Source: JANQIO01 sp965229625 | Lineage (GTDB): Bacteria > Pseudomonadota > Gammaproteobacteria > Pseudomonadales > Halieaceae | Assembly: GCA_965229625.1 (NCBI GenBank) | Contig: CBDDJJ010000001.1 | Location: 1,178,001-1,242,000, forward strand | Direction of reading: 5' to 3' | Length of the DNA: 64,000 nt | Translations under genes and position numbers: made by a program | The notes under the pieces: generated by a model | Databases searched by the model: none | Told to the model about the DNA's origin: nothing | What the model saw: only the letters and a program-made list of their open reading frames with translations | Shown: positions 7,883 through 16,413 of the stretch, one piece after another | Position numbering within the stretch: the stretch's first letter is position 1 | Layout: each line of letters opens with the position of its first letter

Positions 7883-8727
7883 CCGTAGCGGCCAGTGATG
7901 TAGTCTTCAGTCTGTCGTTGCCGCGGGTTGGTAAACAGGCGGTCGGTACTGTCGTATTCGACCAGCCGTCCCAGGTTCATGAAGGCGGTCATATCCGATA
8001 CGCGGGCCGCCTGCTGCATATTGTGGGTCACTATCACGATAGTGTACTTGGATTTCAGTTCGTAGATCAGTTCTTCGATTTTTAGCGTGGAAATCGGGTC
8101 CAGGGAGGACGCCGGTTCGTCCAGCAACACCATCTCGGGTTCCACCGCGATGGTACGGGCAATCACCAGACGCTGCTGCTGGCCGCCGGACAGGCCCAGG
8201 GCATTGTCTTCCAGGCGGTCCTTTACCTCATCCCAGAGCGCGGCGGAACGCAAAGATCTTTCGACAATCTCATCCAGGTGACGGCGCCGGTTGATACCCT
8301 GGATGCGCAGCCCGTAGGCGACGTTCTCGTAGACCGACATGGGGAACGGATTGGGCTTCTGGAACACCATCCCTACCCGGCGCCGCAGCTGCGAGACGTC
8401 CACCGTGGGCAGGTAGATATTGGTATCCTCCAGCATCACCCGGCCGCTGACCACGCAGCCGTCCACCAGGTCATTCATGCGATTAAAACAGCGCAGCAGG
8501 CTGGACTTGCCACAGCCGCTGGGACCGATAAAGGCGGTGACCCGACGCCGTGGAATGGTCAGGTCGATATCCCTCAGCGCCGGCTTGCCGCTGTAGCTCA
8601 GGTTCAGACGCTCAACAGACAGCGCCACGTCGGCCTCCTGGGCGGGAGCCCAGGGGCGACGGTTCATGGCATCCAGGTCAAATCCGTGGGTAGACACCGG
8701 GGTCTCCTGCTTGCTCGGCGCATCCAT
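7879..8727 (-). CDS. pstB: Phosphate ABC transporter ATP-binding protein
   Basis: The ATPase of the high-affinity phosphate importer, 282 residues. Walker A is GPSGCGKS (68-75), the ABC signature is LSGGQQQR, and Walker B is MVLLDEPASSLD. An N-terminal extension of about 30 residues precedes the core, as in other gammaproteobacterial PstB proteins. It follows pstA by 33 bases and overlaps phoU by four bases. Confidence 0.96.
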   Translation of the reverse strand: MDAPSKQETPVSTHGFDLDAMNRRPWAPAQEADVALSVERLNLSYSGKPALRDIDLTIPRRRVTAFIGPSGCGKSSLLRCFNRMNDLVDGCVVSGRVMLEDTNIYLPTVDVSQLRRRVGMVFQKPNPFPMSVYENVAYGLRIQGINRRRHLDEIVERSLRSAALWDEVKDRLEDNALGLSGGQQQRLVIARTIAVEPEMVLLDEPASSLDPISTLKIEELIYELKSKYTIVIVTHNMQQAARVSDMTAFMNLGRLVEYDSTDRLFTNPRQRQTEDYITGRYG

Positions 8728-8760
8728 GCCAGTGGTATCCGTTACGTCCCGAAAACGCCA

Positions 8761-10461
8761 TCAGCCTGCATCCAGTGCTGCATAGCGCTCCCGCAAGCGG
8801 TTTCTCAGCGAAACAGCCGCCAGGTTCAGCAGCGCGATGATCATCACCAGCAACAGGGCGGTAGCATATACCAGTGGGCGGGCCGCTTCGATGTTGGGGC
8901 TCTGGAAGCCGACATCGTAAACATGAAAGCCGAGGTGCATGAACTTCTGTTCCAGGTGCAGGTAGGGGAAATTACCGTCCAGCGGCAGGGTCGGCGCCAG
9001 CTTCACCACGCCCACCAGCATCAGCGGGGCCACCTCCCCCGCGGCCCGGGCCACCGCAAGAATCACCCCGGTGATCATCGCCGGGCTGGCCATGGGCAAC
9101 ACCACCCGCCAGAGCGTCTCGGCGCGGGTCGCGCCCAGCGCGAGGCTGCCCTCGCGAATCGACTGGGGTATCCGTGCCAGGCCCTCCTCGGTGGCCACAA
9201 TCACTACCGGCAAGGTGAGCAGCGCCAGGGTCAGCGAGGCCCACATCAACCCGGGTGTGCCATAGGTGGGGCTCGGCAGGGCCTCGGGAAAGAACAATCG
9301 ATCGAGCTCGCCGCCCACGCCGTACACGAAAAAGCCCAGGCCAAAGATGCCGTATACGATAGAAGGTACCCCGGCCAGGTTGTTGACCGCAGCCCGAAAC
9401 ACACGCGTCACACGGCCCTGGCCTGCCACCTCGTGCAGGAATACCGCCGCCAGCACGCCGAAGGGCGTGACCATGATCGACATCAGCAGCACCATGAGGA
9501 CGGTGCCGAAGATGGCCGGGTAGACGCCGCCCTCGGTGTTGGCCTCACGCGGTTCGTCGGACAGGAACTCCCAGAGCCTGAGCCGGTAGTAATTCAGCTT
9601 CGCCAGCAGGCCCATGTCGTTGGGCCGGATGGCACGCACCACCTTGCCCAGGGGCAGGGTTACCTGCTGGCCGTCCGCCAGTTGTACCCGGTAACTGTAG
9701 CGCTCGCTCTGTTGGTACAGGTCCAGCAACCGGCGCCGCGCCACCTCGTACTGGCCTTCCAGCGTAGTGCGTTCACTGGCCAACTCGGCCGGCATCGGCT
9801 CGCCGTCAAGCTCCAGGCGCCGCTCACGAAGTCGCAGCCGCTCCATGGCAAAATTGATGCCGCCCACTTCCTCGCGTTCGAGCTCACGAATTTCATTGCG
9901 CAGGGCCTGGTGGGACGCAACCAGCGTCTCGAACCGGGCCCAGGTGGCTTCAGGATCAAGCTCGGCACGGGCGATCACCTCACCGTCGTCCTCCAACCAG
10001 AGCAGCTGGCCATAGAGGTTGCCCCACTCCAACCGCTCCACCCGCATAACACCGGACGGGCGTACGACCTCAACGACCCGTGCATCCAGCAGCCAGACAA
10101 AATCGGTGCCGAGATAGTCGCGATTACCGCGCTTGATCAGCCGCCGTTGTTCCCAGCCATCGACGGACTGCGACGGAATACCGGCGGCGCGCAGCTGCTC
10201 TACACTGACCCGCTCGCTCGACACCTGCTCACCCAGCACAGTGTTCAGCTCACCGCTGTCATTGACACGGAACTGCAGCAATTCCCTGGGCCAGAAGTGA
10301 CCCAGCCCATGCCAGGCCAACAGCCACAACAGACCAAAGACGGCCAGCAAGGCAAAGCTGACCGCGCCGGCATTGAACCAGACCATGGGCTCTCCGCTAC
10401 GCACCCAGTGGCTGAAGCCACGACGGCGGCGCAGGTAGAGGTTTTCGCGCTCGGCGTTCAT
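8761..10461 (-). CDS. pstA: Phosphate ABC transporter permease PstA
   Basis: Inner-membrane permease of the Pst system. At 566 residues it is about twice the length of E. coli PstA. The first 270 residues hold one membrane segment (about 31-50) and a soluble, partly coiled region (about 145-220), and the last 270 are the six-helix permease with the EAA loop EGLARIPQSIREGSLALGAT. Such extended PstA proteins are known in Pseudomonas and relatives. It starts with ATG overlapping the pstC stop by four bases, so the two permeases are probably translated together. Confidence 0.92.
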   Translation of the reverse strand: MNAERENLYLRRRRGFSHWVRSGEPMVWFNAGAVSFALLAVFGLLWLLAWHGLGHFWPRELLQFRVNDSGELNTVLGEQVSSERVSVEQLRAAGIPSQSVDGWEQRRLIKRGNRDYLGTDFVWLLDARVVEVVRPSGVMRVERLEWGNLYGQLLWLEDDGEVIARAELDPEATWARFETLVASHQALRNEIRELEREEVGGINFAMERLRLRERRLELDGEPMPAELASERTTLEGQYEVARRRLLDLYQQSERYSYRVQLADGQQVTLPLGKVVRAIRPNDMGLLAKLNYYRLRLWEFLSDEPREANTEGGVYPAIFGTVLMVLLMSIMVTPFGVLAAVFLHEVAGQGRVTRVFRAAVNNLAGVPSIVYGIFGLGFFVYGVGGELDRLFFPEALPSPTYGTPGLMWASLTLALLTLPVVIVATEEGLARIPQSIREGSLALGATRAETLWRVVLPMASPAMITGVILAVARAAGEVAPLMLVGVVKLAPTLPLDGNFPYLHLEQKFMHLGFHVYDVGFQSPNIEAARPLVYATALLLVMIIALLNLAAVSLRNRLRERYAALDAG

Positions 10462-12668
10462 CCCAGGGCTCCATAGCGGGCACGCAAGCGCTGGCGCACA
10501 ACTTCGGCGATGGTGTTCACGCCGAAGGTAAAGACAAACAGGATAAAGGCGGCCAGGAACAGGATGCGGTAATGGGTGCTGTTTACTTCGGCCTCAGGGA
10601 CTTCCACGGCGATATTCGCAGCCAGGGTGCGCATACCTTCGAACAGGTTGAAATCCATGATAGGCGTATTGCCGGTGGCCATCAGCACAATCATGGTCTC
10701 TCCGACCGCGCGGCCGAAGCCGATCATGAGCGCGGAGAAGACACCCGGGCTGGCCGTTGGCAGAACCACGCCGGTGAGGGTCTGCCAGGGAGTGGCGCCC
10801 AGTGCCAGGCTACCCTGGCTCAGATGGCGAGGCACTGAATAAATCGCATCTTCCGCGATGGAGAAGATCGTCGGCACCACCGCAAAACCCATGGCAATAC
10901 CAACGATCATGGCATTGCGCTGGTCGTAGGCCAGGCCCAGTTCATCGCGCAGGAAGCCACGCGCATCACCGCCGAAAAATAGCTGTTCGATCGGACCGCC
11001 CAATACGAAGGACAGCCATCCCAGGCCCATCATCACCGGCAACAGCACGATCACATGCCAGCCCTCCGGCACCAGGCCACGCCAGCGCAACGGTAGCCGC
11101 GACCAGGCCAGGGCAAAGGCCAGCACCCCCAGCGGCAACATCAGGATCAGGGTGAGCACACGGGGCAGGTGATCTTCCACCAGTGGTGCCAACCACAATC
11201 CCGCCAGGAAGCCCAGGATCACCGTGGGCATGGCTTCCATCAACTCTACCAGGGGCTTGATACGGCGCCGCAATGCCGGTGCCATGAAAAACGCGGTGTA
11301 GATGGCACCGCCCAGAGCGACCGGGGTAGCAAACAGCATTGCGTAGAAAGCGGCCTTTATGGTGCCGAAGGCCAGGGGGGTAACGCTGTACTTGGCTTCG
11401 TAGTTGTTACTGGAGGCCGAGGACTGATAGACCCAGGCGGGCTCTTCGTAGCTTTCGTACCAGACCTTGCGCCACAGGGAGGTCATGGACACCTCCGGAT
11501 GCGGATTCTCCAGCGTCCACTTCTGCAAGCGTCCGCTGGCATCCGCCAATAGCAGTCGGTCGGCCCGTGGCGACAGAGCCAGCGCGCCGCCGCTGGACAG
11601 GTCCAGCGGCGCGCGCAGGGAGCGCTCGCCTGACGTTGCATGGAACCACTGCACCTCATTTTCACCAAAGGCCAGGAAGCCGCGACGCCGGTGCTCGCGC
11701 AGCAGCCGCTCGATAACTAACCCGGCCGTATCGTAAGCGCGTACCCGGGTGAGTTTGCCCCGCTCACCGCGCCCCGTGACCAGGAAGCGATACAGGCCGC
11801 CGGCCGAAGAAGCGGCCACCATCGACAGCTCACCCTGCAATAAGGTACTGGTGCTCAGGGTTTCATCCCCGCGAAACAGGCGGTCCTGATCGACCAGGCC
11901 TGGCACCCCGGTCAGTGACCAGAGTCGATAGCCGCCTTCTGGCGTCAGCAGCAACAGCCAGCGGCCACCGTCCATGAGATGCAACCCGCCGGCGAGGGGC
12001 TGAATGCCCAGTGCAATCTTGCTCGGGGCCGGCGCAGCCTGGCCGGGCTCCCGAAGTGCCGCGGGATCGGGCTGGCGCCAGAGGTGAATGTCTCCGCTGG
12101 CCTGCTGCACGGCCAGCAGTTTGCTGTCGCTGCTCAGTGCCAGCCGCTGGATGGCGACAGCGCCGGTCTGCAGGCCATCGGAGCCCCAGGGATAGTCGAG
12201 CACCGGAGACACGCGACGCTGCCCGTCGCGAACCGTGTAACTGTAGCTGCCTCGTACTACCCGTACGCTACCGTCATCGTATCCCAGTGCCAGGGCACCG
12301 TCGCCGCCGCGGCAGGACGCTGATACCACGCGCTCTGCTGGCGCCAGCTGCATGCGTTTCAGTTCGGCGCCGTCTGACTGGCGCAGGAAACGCGCGCTAC
12401 CATCTCGCTCGACACTAAAGGCCAGCACGCCGTATTCCTCGGCGGCCAGCCAACCCGGCTCGGTGCCCGTGGCAGCAATTTCCACCGGTTCCTGCATGGC
12501 CAGGGTAGCGGGACGCAAAAGCGGCAACACCTCGTAAATCAGGAACACGAACAGCATCAGGATGGTAAACAGCACCACGCCACCGCCGGCGCTGATGGCC
12601 AGGGTGGCACACTGGTCCTTGAAGCGGCGCCAACGAGGCCACCATTCAGGGCTGATGGCGCGGCTCAC
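10458..12668 (-). CDS. pstC: Phosphate ABC transporter permease PstC, long form
   Basis: The second Pst permease, 736 residues. After one N-terminal membrane helix (about 28-50) it carries a periplasmic region of roughly 350 residues rich in short beta repeats (for example SVERDGSARFLRQSDGAELK, LALSPRADRLLLADASGRLQ) that look like blades of a WD/PQQ-type propeller. The permease core follows (about 430-730), with the EAA segment AIYSVPRHLSQGSLALGAT. The propeller reading is inferred from repeat spacing. The stop overlaps pstA and the start overlaps the pstS stop, each as ATGA, so S, C and A are tightly coupled. Confidence 0.9.
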   Translation of the reverse strand: MSRAISPEWWPRWRRFKDQCATLAISAGGGVVLFTILMLFVFLIYEVLPLLRPATLAMQEPVEIAATGTEPGWLAAEEYGVLAFSVERDGSARFLRQSDGAELKRMQLAPAERVVSASCRGGDGALALGYDDGSVRVVRGSYSYTVRDGQRRVSPVLDYPWGSDGLQTGAVAIQRLALSSDSKLLAVQQASGDIHLWRQPDPAALREPGQAAPAPSKIALGIQPLAGGLHLMDGGRWLLLLTPEGGYRLWSLTGVPGLVDQDRLFRGDETLSTSTLLQGELSMVAASSAGGLYRFLVTGRGERGKLTRVRAYDTAGLVIERLLREHRRRGFLAFGENEVQWFHATSGERSLRAPLDLSSGGALALSPRADRLLLADASGRLQKWTLENPHPEVSMTSLWRKVWYESYEEPAWVYQSSASSNNYEAKYSVTPLAFGTIKAAFYAMLFATPVALGGAIYTAFFMAPALRRRIKPLVELMEAMPTVILGFLAGLWLAPLVEDHLPRVLTLILMLPLGVLAFALAWSRLPLRWRGLVPEGWHVIVLLPVMMGLGWLSFVLGGPIEQLFFGGDARGFLRDELGLAYDQRNAMIVGIAMGFAVVPTIFSIAEDAIYSVPRHLSQGSLALGATPWQTLTGVVLPTASPGVFSALMIGFGRAVGETMIVLMATGNTPIMDFNLFEGMRTLAANIAVEVPEAEVNSTHYRILFLAAFILFVFTFGVNTIAEVVRQRLRARYGALG

Positions 12669-13675
12669 AGTCGCAGGGCCTCGAGGGCACGGGTCGCCAA
12701 CGCCGCAGGCAGCGGGATATAGCCGTCCTTGATCACTGCCTCCTGGCCCTGGTGGGACAGTACCAGGGTCAGGAATTCGCGCTCCAGCGGCGCCAGCGGC
12801 TGCCCCGGCACCTTGTTGACGTAGATATACATGAAGCGCGACAGTGGATAGTCACCATTGGTGGCGCTGTCCGTATTGGGCATCACGAAGGGCTGGCCCT
12901 TGCGCCGCGCCAGGGGTACCGGCTTTACGCTCGAGGTGCGGTAGCCCAGGGCGGAATAGCCAATGCCGTTGACCGCCGTGGAAACGGCCTGCACTACCGA
13001 GGCGGAACCCGGTTGTTCGTTCACCCGGCTGAGGAAGTCACCGTTGCAGAGTGCTTCACGTTTGAAGAAACCGTAGGTGCCCGATACCGAGTTGCGGCCG
13101 AACAACTGGATGTTGCGGGCCGCCCAGAAGCCACTGAGACCCAACTCCCCCCAGCGGCTTACACCCGCCTCACGTCCGCAGCGGCGCGTGGCAGAAAACA
13201 CAGCATCCACCTCCGGGATGGTCAGACCCGTCAGCGGGTTGTCCTTGTGCACATAGATGGCCACCGCGTCGATCGCCACTGGAATCGCGGTCGGCTGGTA
13301 GCCAAAGCGGTTCTCGAAGGCCTCGCGTTCACCATCTTTCATGGCACGGCTCATGGGACCGAGGCTGGCGGTACCCTCGGTGAGCGCAGGTGGCGCCGTC
13401 GAAGAACCGGCCGCCTGCACCTGCACATGTACGTTCGGGTAGTGTCGCTTGAAGGCCTCGGCCCACAGGGTCATCAGGTTGGCCAGGGTATCCGACCCGG
13501 CGCTGGACAGTACGCCCGCCACCCCGCTGGCGGGCGTATAACCCGGCAGTTCAGGGTCAACGGCGGCGGAGGCTGAAAACGGCAGCAGTGCAGCGAACAG
13601 CAGGCCGAGGAAACGGGCCCGGCAAGGCAACAGCACAAGGGCTGCGAAATAGCGCAGGACTCCGGGAAAACTCAT
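12665..13675 (-). CDS. pstS: Phosphate-binding periplasmic protein PstS
   Basis: A 336-residue secreted substrate-binding protein. The N-terminus has basic residues followed by a hydrophobic core ending in ASA (about residue 37), a signal peptide. The SSAGSDTLANLM and AAGSSTAPPAL segments form the phosphate-binding loops of this family, and GRNSVSGTYGFF at about 190-205 supplies further ligands. Two cysteines (C163 in RRCGRE and C210 in EALCNG) may form a disulphide. It lies just after phoR (15 bases) and overlaps pstC, so the binding protein is made within the same transcript as its regulators. Confidence 0.9.
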   Translation of the reverse strand: MSFPGVLRYFAALVLLPCRARFLGLLFAALLPFSASAAVDPELPGYTPASGVAGVLSSAGSDTLANLMTLWAEAFKRHYPNVHVQVQAAGSSTAPPALTEGTASLGPMSRAMKDGEREAFENRFGYQPTAIPVAIDAVAIYVHKDNPLTGLTIPEVDAVFSATRRCGREAGVSRWGELGLSGFWAARNIQLFGRNSVSGTYGFFKREALCNGDFLSRVNEQPGSASVVQAVSTAVNGIGYSALGYRTSSVKPVPLARRKGQPFVMPNTDSATNGDYPLSRFMYIYVNKVPGQPLAPLEREFLTLVLSHQGQEAVIKDGYIPLPAALATRALEALRL

Positions 13676-13690
13676 TCTGCCGCTTATATG

Positions 13691-14965
13691 TCAGTCTTGT
13701 GAAACGGGAAAAATGCAGCGAAAGGTGCTGCCCGCTCCAACTTCGCTATCAATTTCCAGCCGCGCGTGGTGACCGGCGAGCACGTGCTTCACGATAGCAA
13801 GCCCCAGACCGGTACCCCCGGTACCCTGGGAGCGACTCTTGTCGACCCGGTAGAAACGCTCGGTCAGGCGTGGCAGGTGGACGGCCTCGATGCCAGGACC
13901 GCGGTCTGTCACGGACAGGCAGCTGCCATCTTCACGCTCGGCCCACTCGATCTCGACGTCGCCGTCGCTGTACTTCAGGGCGTTGATCACCAGGTTCGAT
14001 ACTGCACTGTACAGGTGCTTGTAATTCCCCTCAACGGCACGCTCGGTGAGGATCTCGGTGCGAATGACGCGGTCGGGGTAGGCGCCCAGCGCGAATTCCC
14101 GCACCTCGCTGATCAGGTCGCGCATATCCATGGTGCGAACCTCCTCGCGGCCCTCGGCGGCCTCGATCTGGGAGAGCCAGAGCAGGTCCCGCAACAGGGT
14201 TTCCATGCGCTCGGCCTGCTGCTGCATCTGCAGCATCGGCTGCTGCAGGCGTTCTTCCCGGCCGAGATCTGTGTCCATGAGCGTGAGCAGGTAACCGGAG
14301 ATGACCGTGAGCGGGGTGCGCAGCTCGTGGGACACGTTGGCCACAAAGTCGCGGCGCATCTTCTCCAGCTGCTGCTCGCGGGTGACGTCACGACAGAACA
14401 TCAGGCGGCTGCCGCGGCCGAAGGCGGTGATTTCCACCTGTAGCTGGACGTTCGCGTCCAGCGGGCTCTCGATCAGCAGCGGTTCCTGGTAATCCCCACC
14501 GGTGAAATAGGCGCTGAAATTCGGTACCCGCAGCAGGTTGACGATGGCCTGGCCGCGATCCCGCGGGTACTGCAGCCCCAGCAGCTGCTGGGCCGCGGCG
14601 TTGCTCCACTCGATATTGGACGACGGGTCGACAAGCACGGCGGCATCCTTGAGGGCTGCCAGTGAGTCGCGCAAATAGCTGACTGCCGTTTGCAGGCGAT
14701 CGCGCTCCTCGCGGTCGTGCCGTTGCAGGCGGTAAATGCTATCGAAAAACTCACCCCACAGGCCGCGCGCCTCGGGGGGCTCGACGTCCGGCCGCCGCAT
14801 CCAGTCGGAGACCCGCCGCAGCTGGTTGAGCCAGTAGATCACCACCAGCGTTGCCGCTGCCGCCAGCGCTTCCACGGCATAGCCGGCAAAGGCGCCGAGA
14901 CCGACAACTATGAAAAAATACAGTGCGACCTTGCGAAATTCTTTCCACCAGCTGGTGGTGGCCAC
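13691..14965 (-). CDS. phoR: Phosphate regulon sensor histidine kinase PhoR
   Basis: A 424-residue inner-membrane sensor kinase. Two hydrophobic segments (about 12-45) are followed by a PAS domain (about 95-200), the H box FVANVSHELRTPLT with phospho-acceptor H213, and a HATPase domain with N (NLVINALKYS), G1 (DRGPGI) and G2 (GTGLGLAIVK) boxes. It phosphorylates PhoB under phosphate limitation. The start is GTG, overlapping the phoB stop by one base (TAGTG). No long periplasmic domain is present, as expected for PhoR, which senses phosphate through Pst and PhoU. Confidence 0.95.
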   Translation of the reverse strand: MATTSWWKEFRKVALYFFIVVGLGAFAGYAVEALAAAATLVVIYWLNQLRRVSDWMRRPDVEPPEARGLWGEFFDSIYRLQRHDREERDRLQTAVSYLRDSLAALKDAAVLVDPSSNIEWSNAAAQQLLGLQYPRDRGQAIVNLLRVPNFSAYFTGGDYQEPLLIESPLDANVQLQVEITAFGRGSRLMFCRDVTREQQLEKMRRDFVANVSHELRTPLTVISGYLLTLMDTDLGREERLQQPMLQMQQQAERMETLLRDLLWLSQIEAAEGREEVRTMDMRDLISEVREFALGAYPDRVIRTEILTERAVEGNYKHLYSAVSNLVINALKYSDGDVEIEWAEREDGSCLSVTDRGPGIEAVHLPRLTERFYRVDKSRSQGTGGTGLGLAIVKHVLAGHHARLEIDSEVGAGSTFRCIFPVSQD

Positions 14966-15672
14966 TACAAGGCGACTCCCCGCGCCGAGAACCGATAACC
15001 GGTTCCGCGCACCGTTTGTATCAAGCGGCTGTAGTCGTGGTTATCGGTCTGTAGAGACTTGCGCAGACGACGGATATGGACGTCCACCGTGCGCTCTTCC
15101 ACATACACGTTCGCACCCCACACCTGGTCCAGCAGCTGGTTCCGGGTATAGGCGCGCTCCGGGTGCGACATGAAGAACTGCAACAGGCGGAACTCCGTGG
15201 GCCCCACATCAATGAGGTCTCCGCCCAGGAAAATGCGCTTGGAATCGCTGTCCAGGGTCAGCTCTGCCACCTGCAATGTGCTTTCCTCGACCCCGCCGGT
15301 GCTGCGGCGCAGCAGGGCGCGAATACGGGCAATCAGCTCGCGTGGCGCAAAAGGTTTGGTGATGTAGTCGTCCGCGCCCACGTCCAGACCCTGTATCACG
15401 TTGTCTTCGGTGGTCTTGGCGGTCAGCATGATGACAGGCAGGTCCTTGGTGGCATCATTGCGCTTGAGGCGTCGCAATAGCTCCAGGCCGCTGCCGCCCG
15501 GCAACATCCAGTCCAACAACACAATATCCGGGCGATCATCAACTATCACCTGGTAGGCGGACTGGATGTTATCCGCTTCGAGGCAATTGAATTCAGCGAT
15601 CTCCAGCGCCATGCGCAACATGTCGCGAATGGCAAACTCATCGTCGACGATGAGAACCGTGCGGTCGGTCAT
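14965..15672 (-). CDS. phoB: Phosphate regulon response regulator PhoB
   Basis: An OmpR-type response regulator of 235 residues: receiver domain with phospho-acceptor D54, conserved T84 and K106, and a C-terminal winged helix (about 135-230, ending VRGTGYRFS) that binds PHO boxes. It is the first gene of a run in which every junction down to phoU is short or overlapping, so the regulator pair and the Pst transporter probably form one autoregulated operon. A PHO-box-like sequence lies 48-69 bases upstream. Confidence 0.96.
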   Translation of the reverse strand: MTDRTVLIVDDEFAIRDMLRMALEIAEFNCLEADNIQSAYQVIVDDRPDIVLLDWMLPGGSGLELLRRLKRNDATKDLPVIMLTAKTTEDNVIQGLDVGADDYITKPFAPRELIARIRALLRRSTGGVEESTLQVAELTLDSDSKRIFLGGDLIDVGPTEFRLLQFFMSHPERAYTRNQLLDQVWGANVYVEERTVDVHIRRLRKSLQTDNHDYSRLIQTVRGTGYRFSARGVAL

Positions 15673-15719
15673 ATGACAGAATTCCCCAAGGGCAGGTCAG
15701 ACACGGTATTAAAAGTCGC

Positions 15720-15741
15720 AATTATTACCTCATTATGACAG
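15720..15741 (-). promoter_or_regulatory. Candidate PHO box upstream of phoB
   Basis: On the minus strand two 11-base direct repeats, CTGTCATAATG (15741-15731) and AGGTAATAATT (15730-15720), match the PHO-box layout. The first half-site is perfect (CTGTCAT) with the usual AT-rich tail; the second agrees with the first at 7 of 11 positions. AT-rich sequence at 15713-15706 could serve as the -10 element. It fits PhoB autoactivation of the phoBR-pst-phoU run. Confidence 0.6.
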
Positions 15742-15792
15742 CGCACGGCTGACGGATACACCCCTCTCCAGGGCAACGCGGCAGTACAACCA

Positions 15793-16413
15793 TCACCAGG
15801 GCCACCAACCATCGTCCTTGAGGTCTTCCTCGCAGCCCCGCAGCTGGGTGGTGTAGCGCGAGGATTGCCGGGATACCTTCCTGGCCACATCCTTGAGCCA
15901 CTGCTTGTTCTTGAAGCTGCGCCGGTTAAAGCCGCCATGACCCTCGTGGTAAGCCAGGTACAGGTGGTACGGGTCGTCCTTCTTGATCCCGCTGCGGCGG
16001 TAACTCTGGTGGTTGTACCAGCCGATAAAATCGATGGAATCGCCAAAGTCATCCCGGTCGGCACCGTAGTTGCCGGCATCGCGCTGGTACAACTCCCAGG
16101 TTTCCTCCAGCGCCTGGGTGTAGCCATAGGAGTTGGAAGGCCGCGGCCCGGGAATGACCCACAGAATCTTCTTGCGCGGCGGCTTGGCCTTGGCGCGGAA
16201 GCGGGATTCCTGGTGCATGATGGCCATCATCACCGGGATCGGGCTGCCCCAGCGCTTGCGCGAATCATCGGCATCGTCGTACCAGCCCTTCTTCTCCCGG
16301 AACATGGAGCAGATGTTGTTGACGTCCGAGGGCGGTGACGTGGTGCACCCACCGAACGCCAGGGCCACCAGTAGCAGGGCGACCAGAGCTCGCCAGGAGC
16401 GCCGCCCGCTCAC
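15793..16413 (-). CDS. Lipoprotein with lytic-transglycosylase-like (SLT) domain
   Basis: A 206-residue protein with a lipoprotein signal peptide (LAFGGC, lipidated C22), so it should sit in the outer membrane facing the periplasm. Residues about 35-190 resemble the SLT lysozyme-like fold: IMHQESRFRAKA contains the candidate catalytic glutamate, followed by SNSYGYTQALEETW and LAYHEGHGGF. It probably cleaves peptidoglycan or binds it. The start overlaps the ligA stop by four bases, so it is translated with ligA as the last gene of the smc-zipA-ligA run. Substrate and partner are unknown. Confidence 0.78.
   Translation of the reverse strand: MSGRRSWRALVALLLVALAFGGCTTSPPSDVNNICSMFREKKGWYDDADDSRKRWGSPIPVMMAIMHQESRFRAKAKPPRKKILWVIPGPRPSNSYGYTQALEETWELYQRDAGNYGADRDDFGDSIDFIGWYNHQSYRRSGIKKDDPYHLYLAYHEGHGGFNRRSFKNKQWLKDVARKVSRQSSRYTTQLRGCEEDLKDDGWWPW

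Noticed and set aside
8278..10476. 732-codon plus-strand open frame opposite pstB and pstA
   Set aside because: It is antisense to two well-identified genes, rich in His, Gln and Arg, and has no recognisable domain; a shadow frame.
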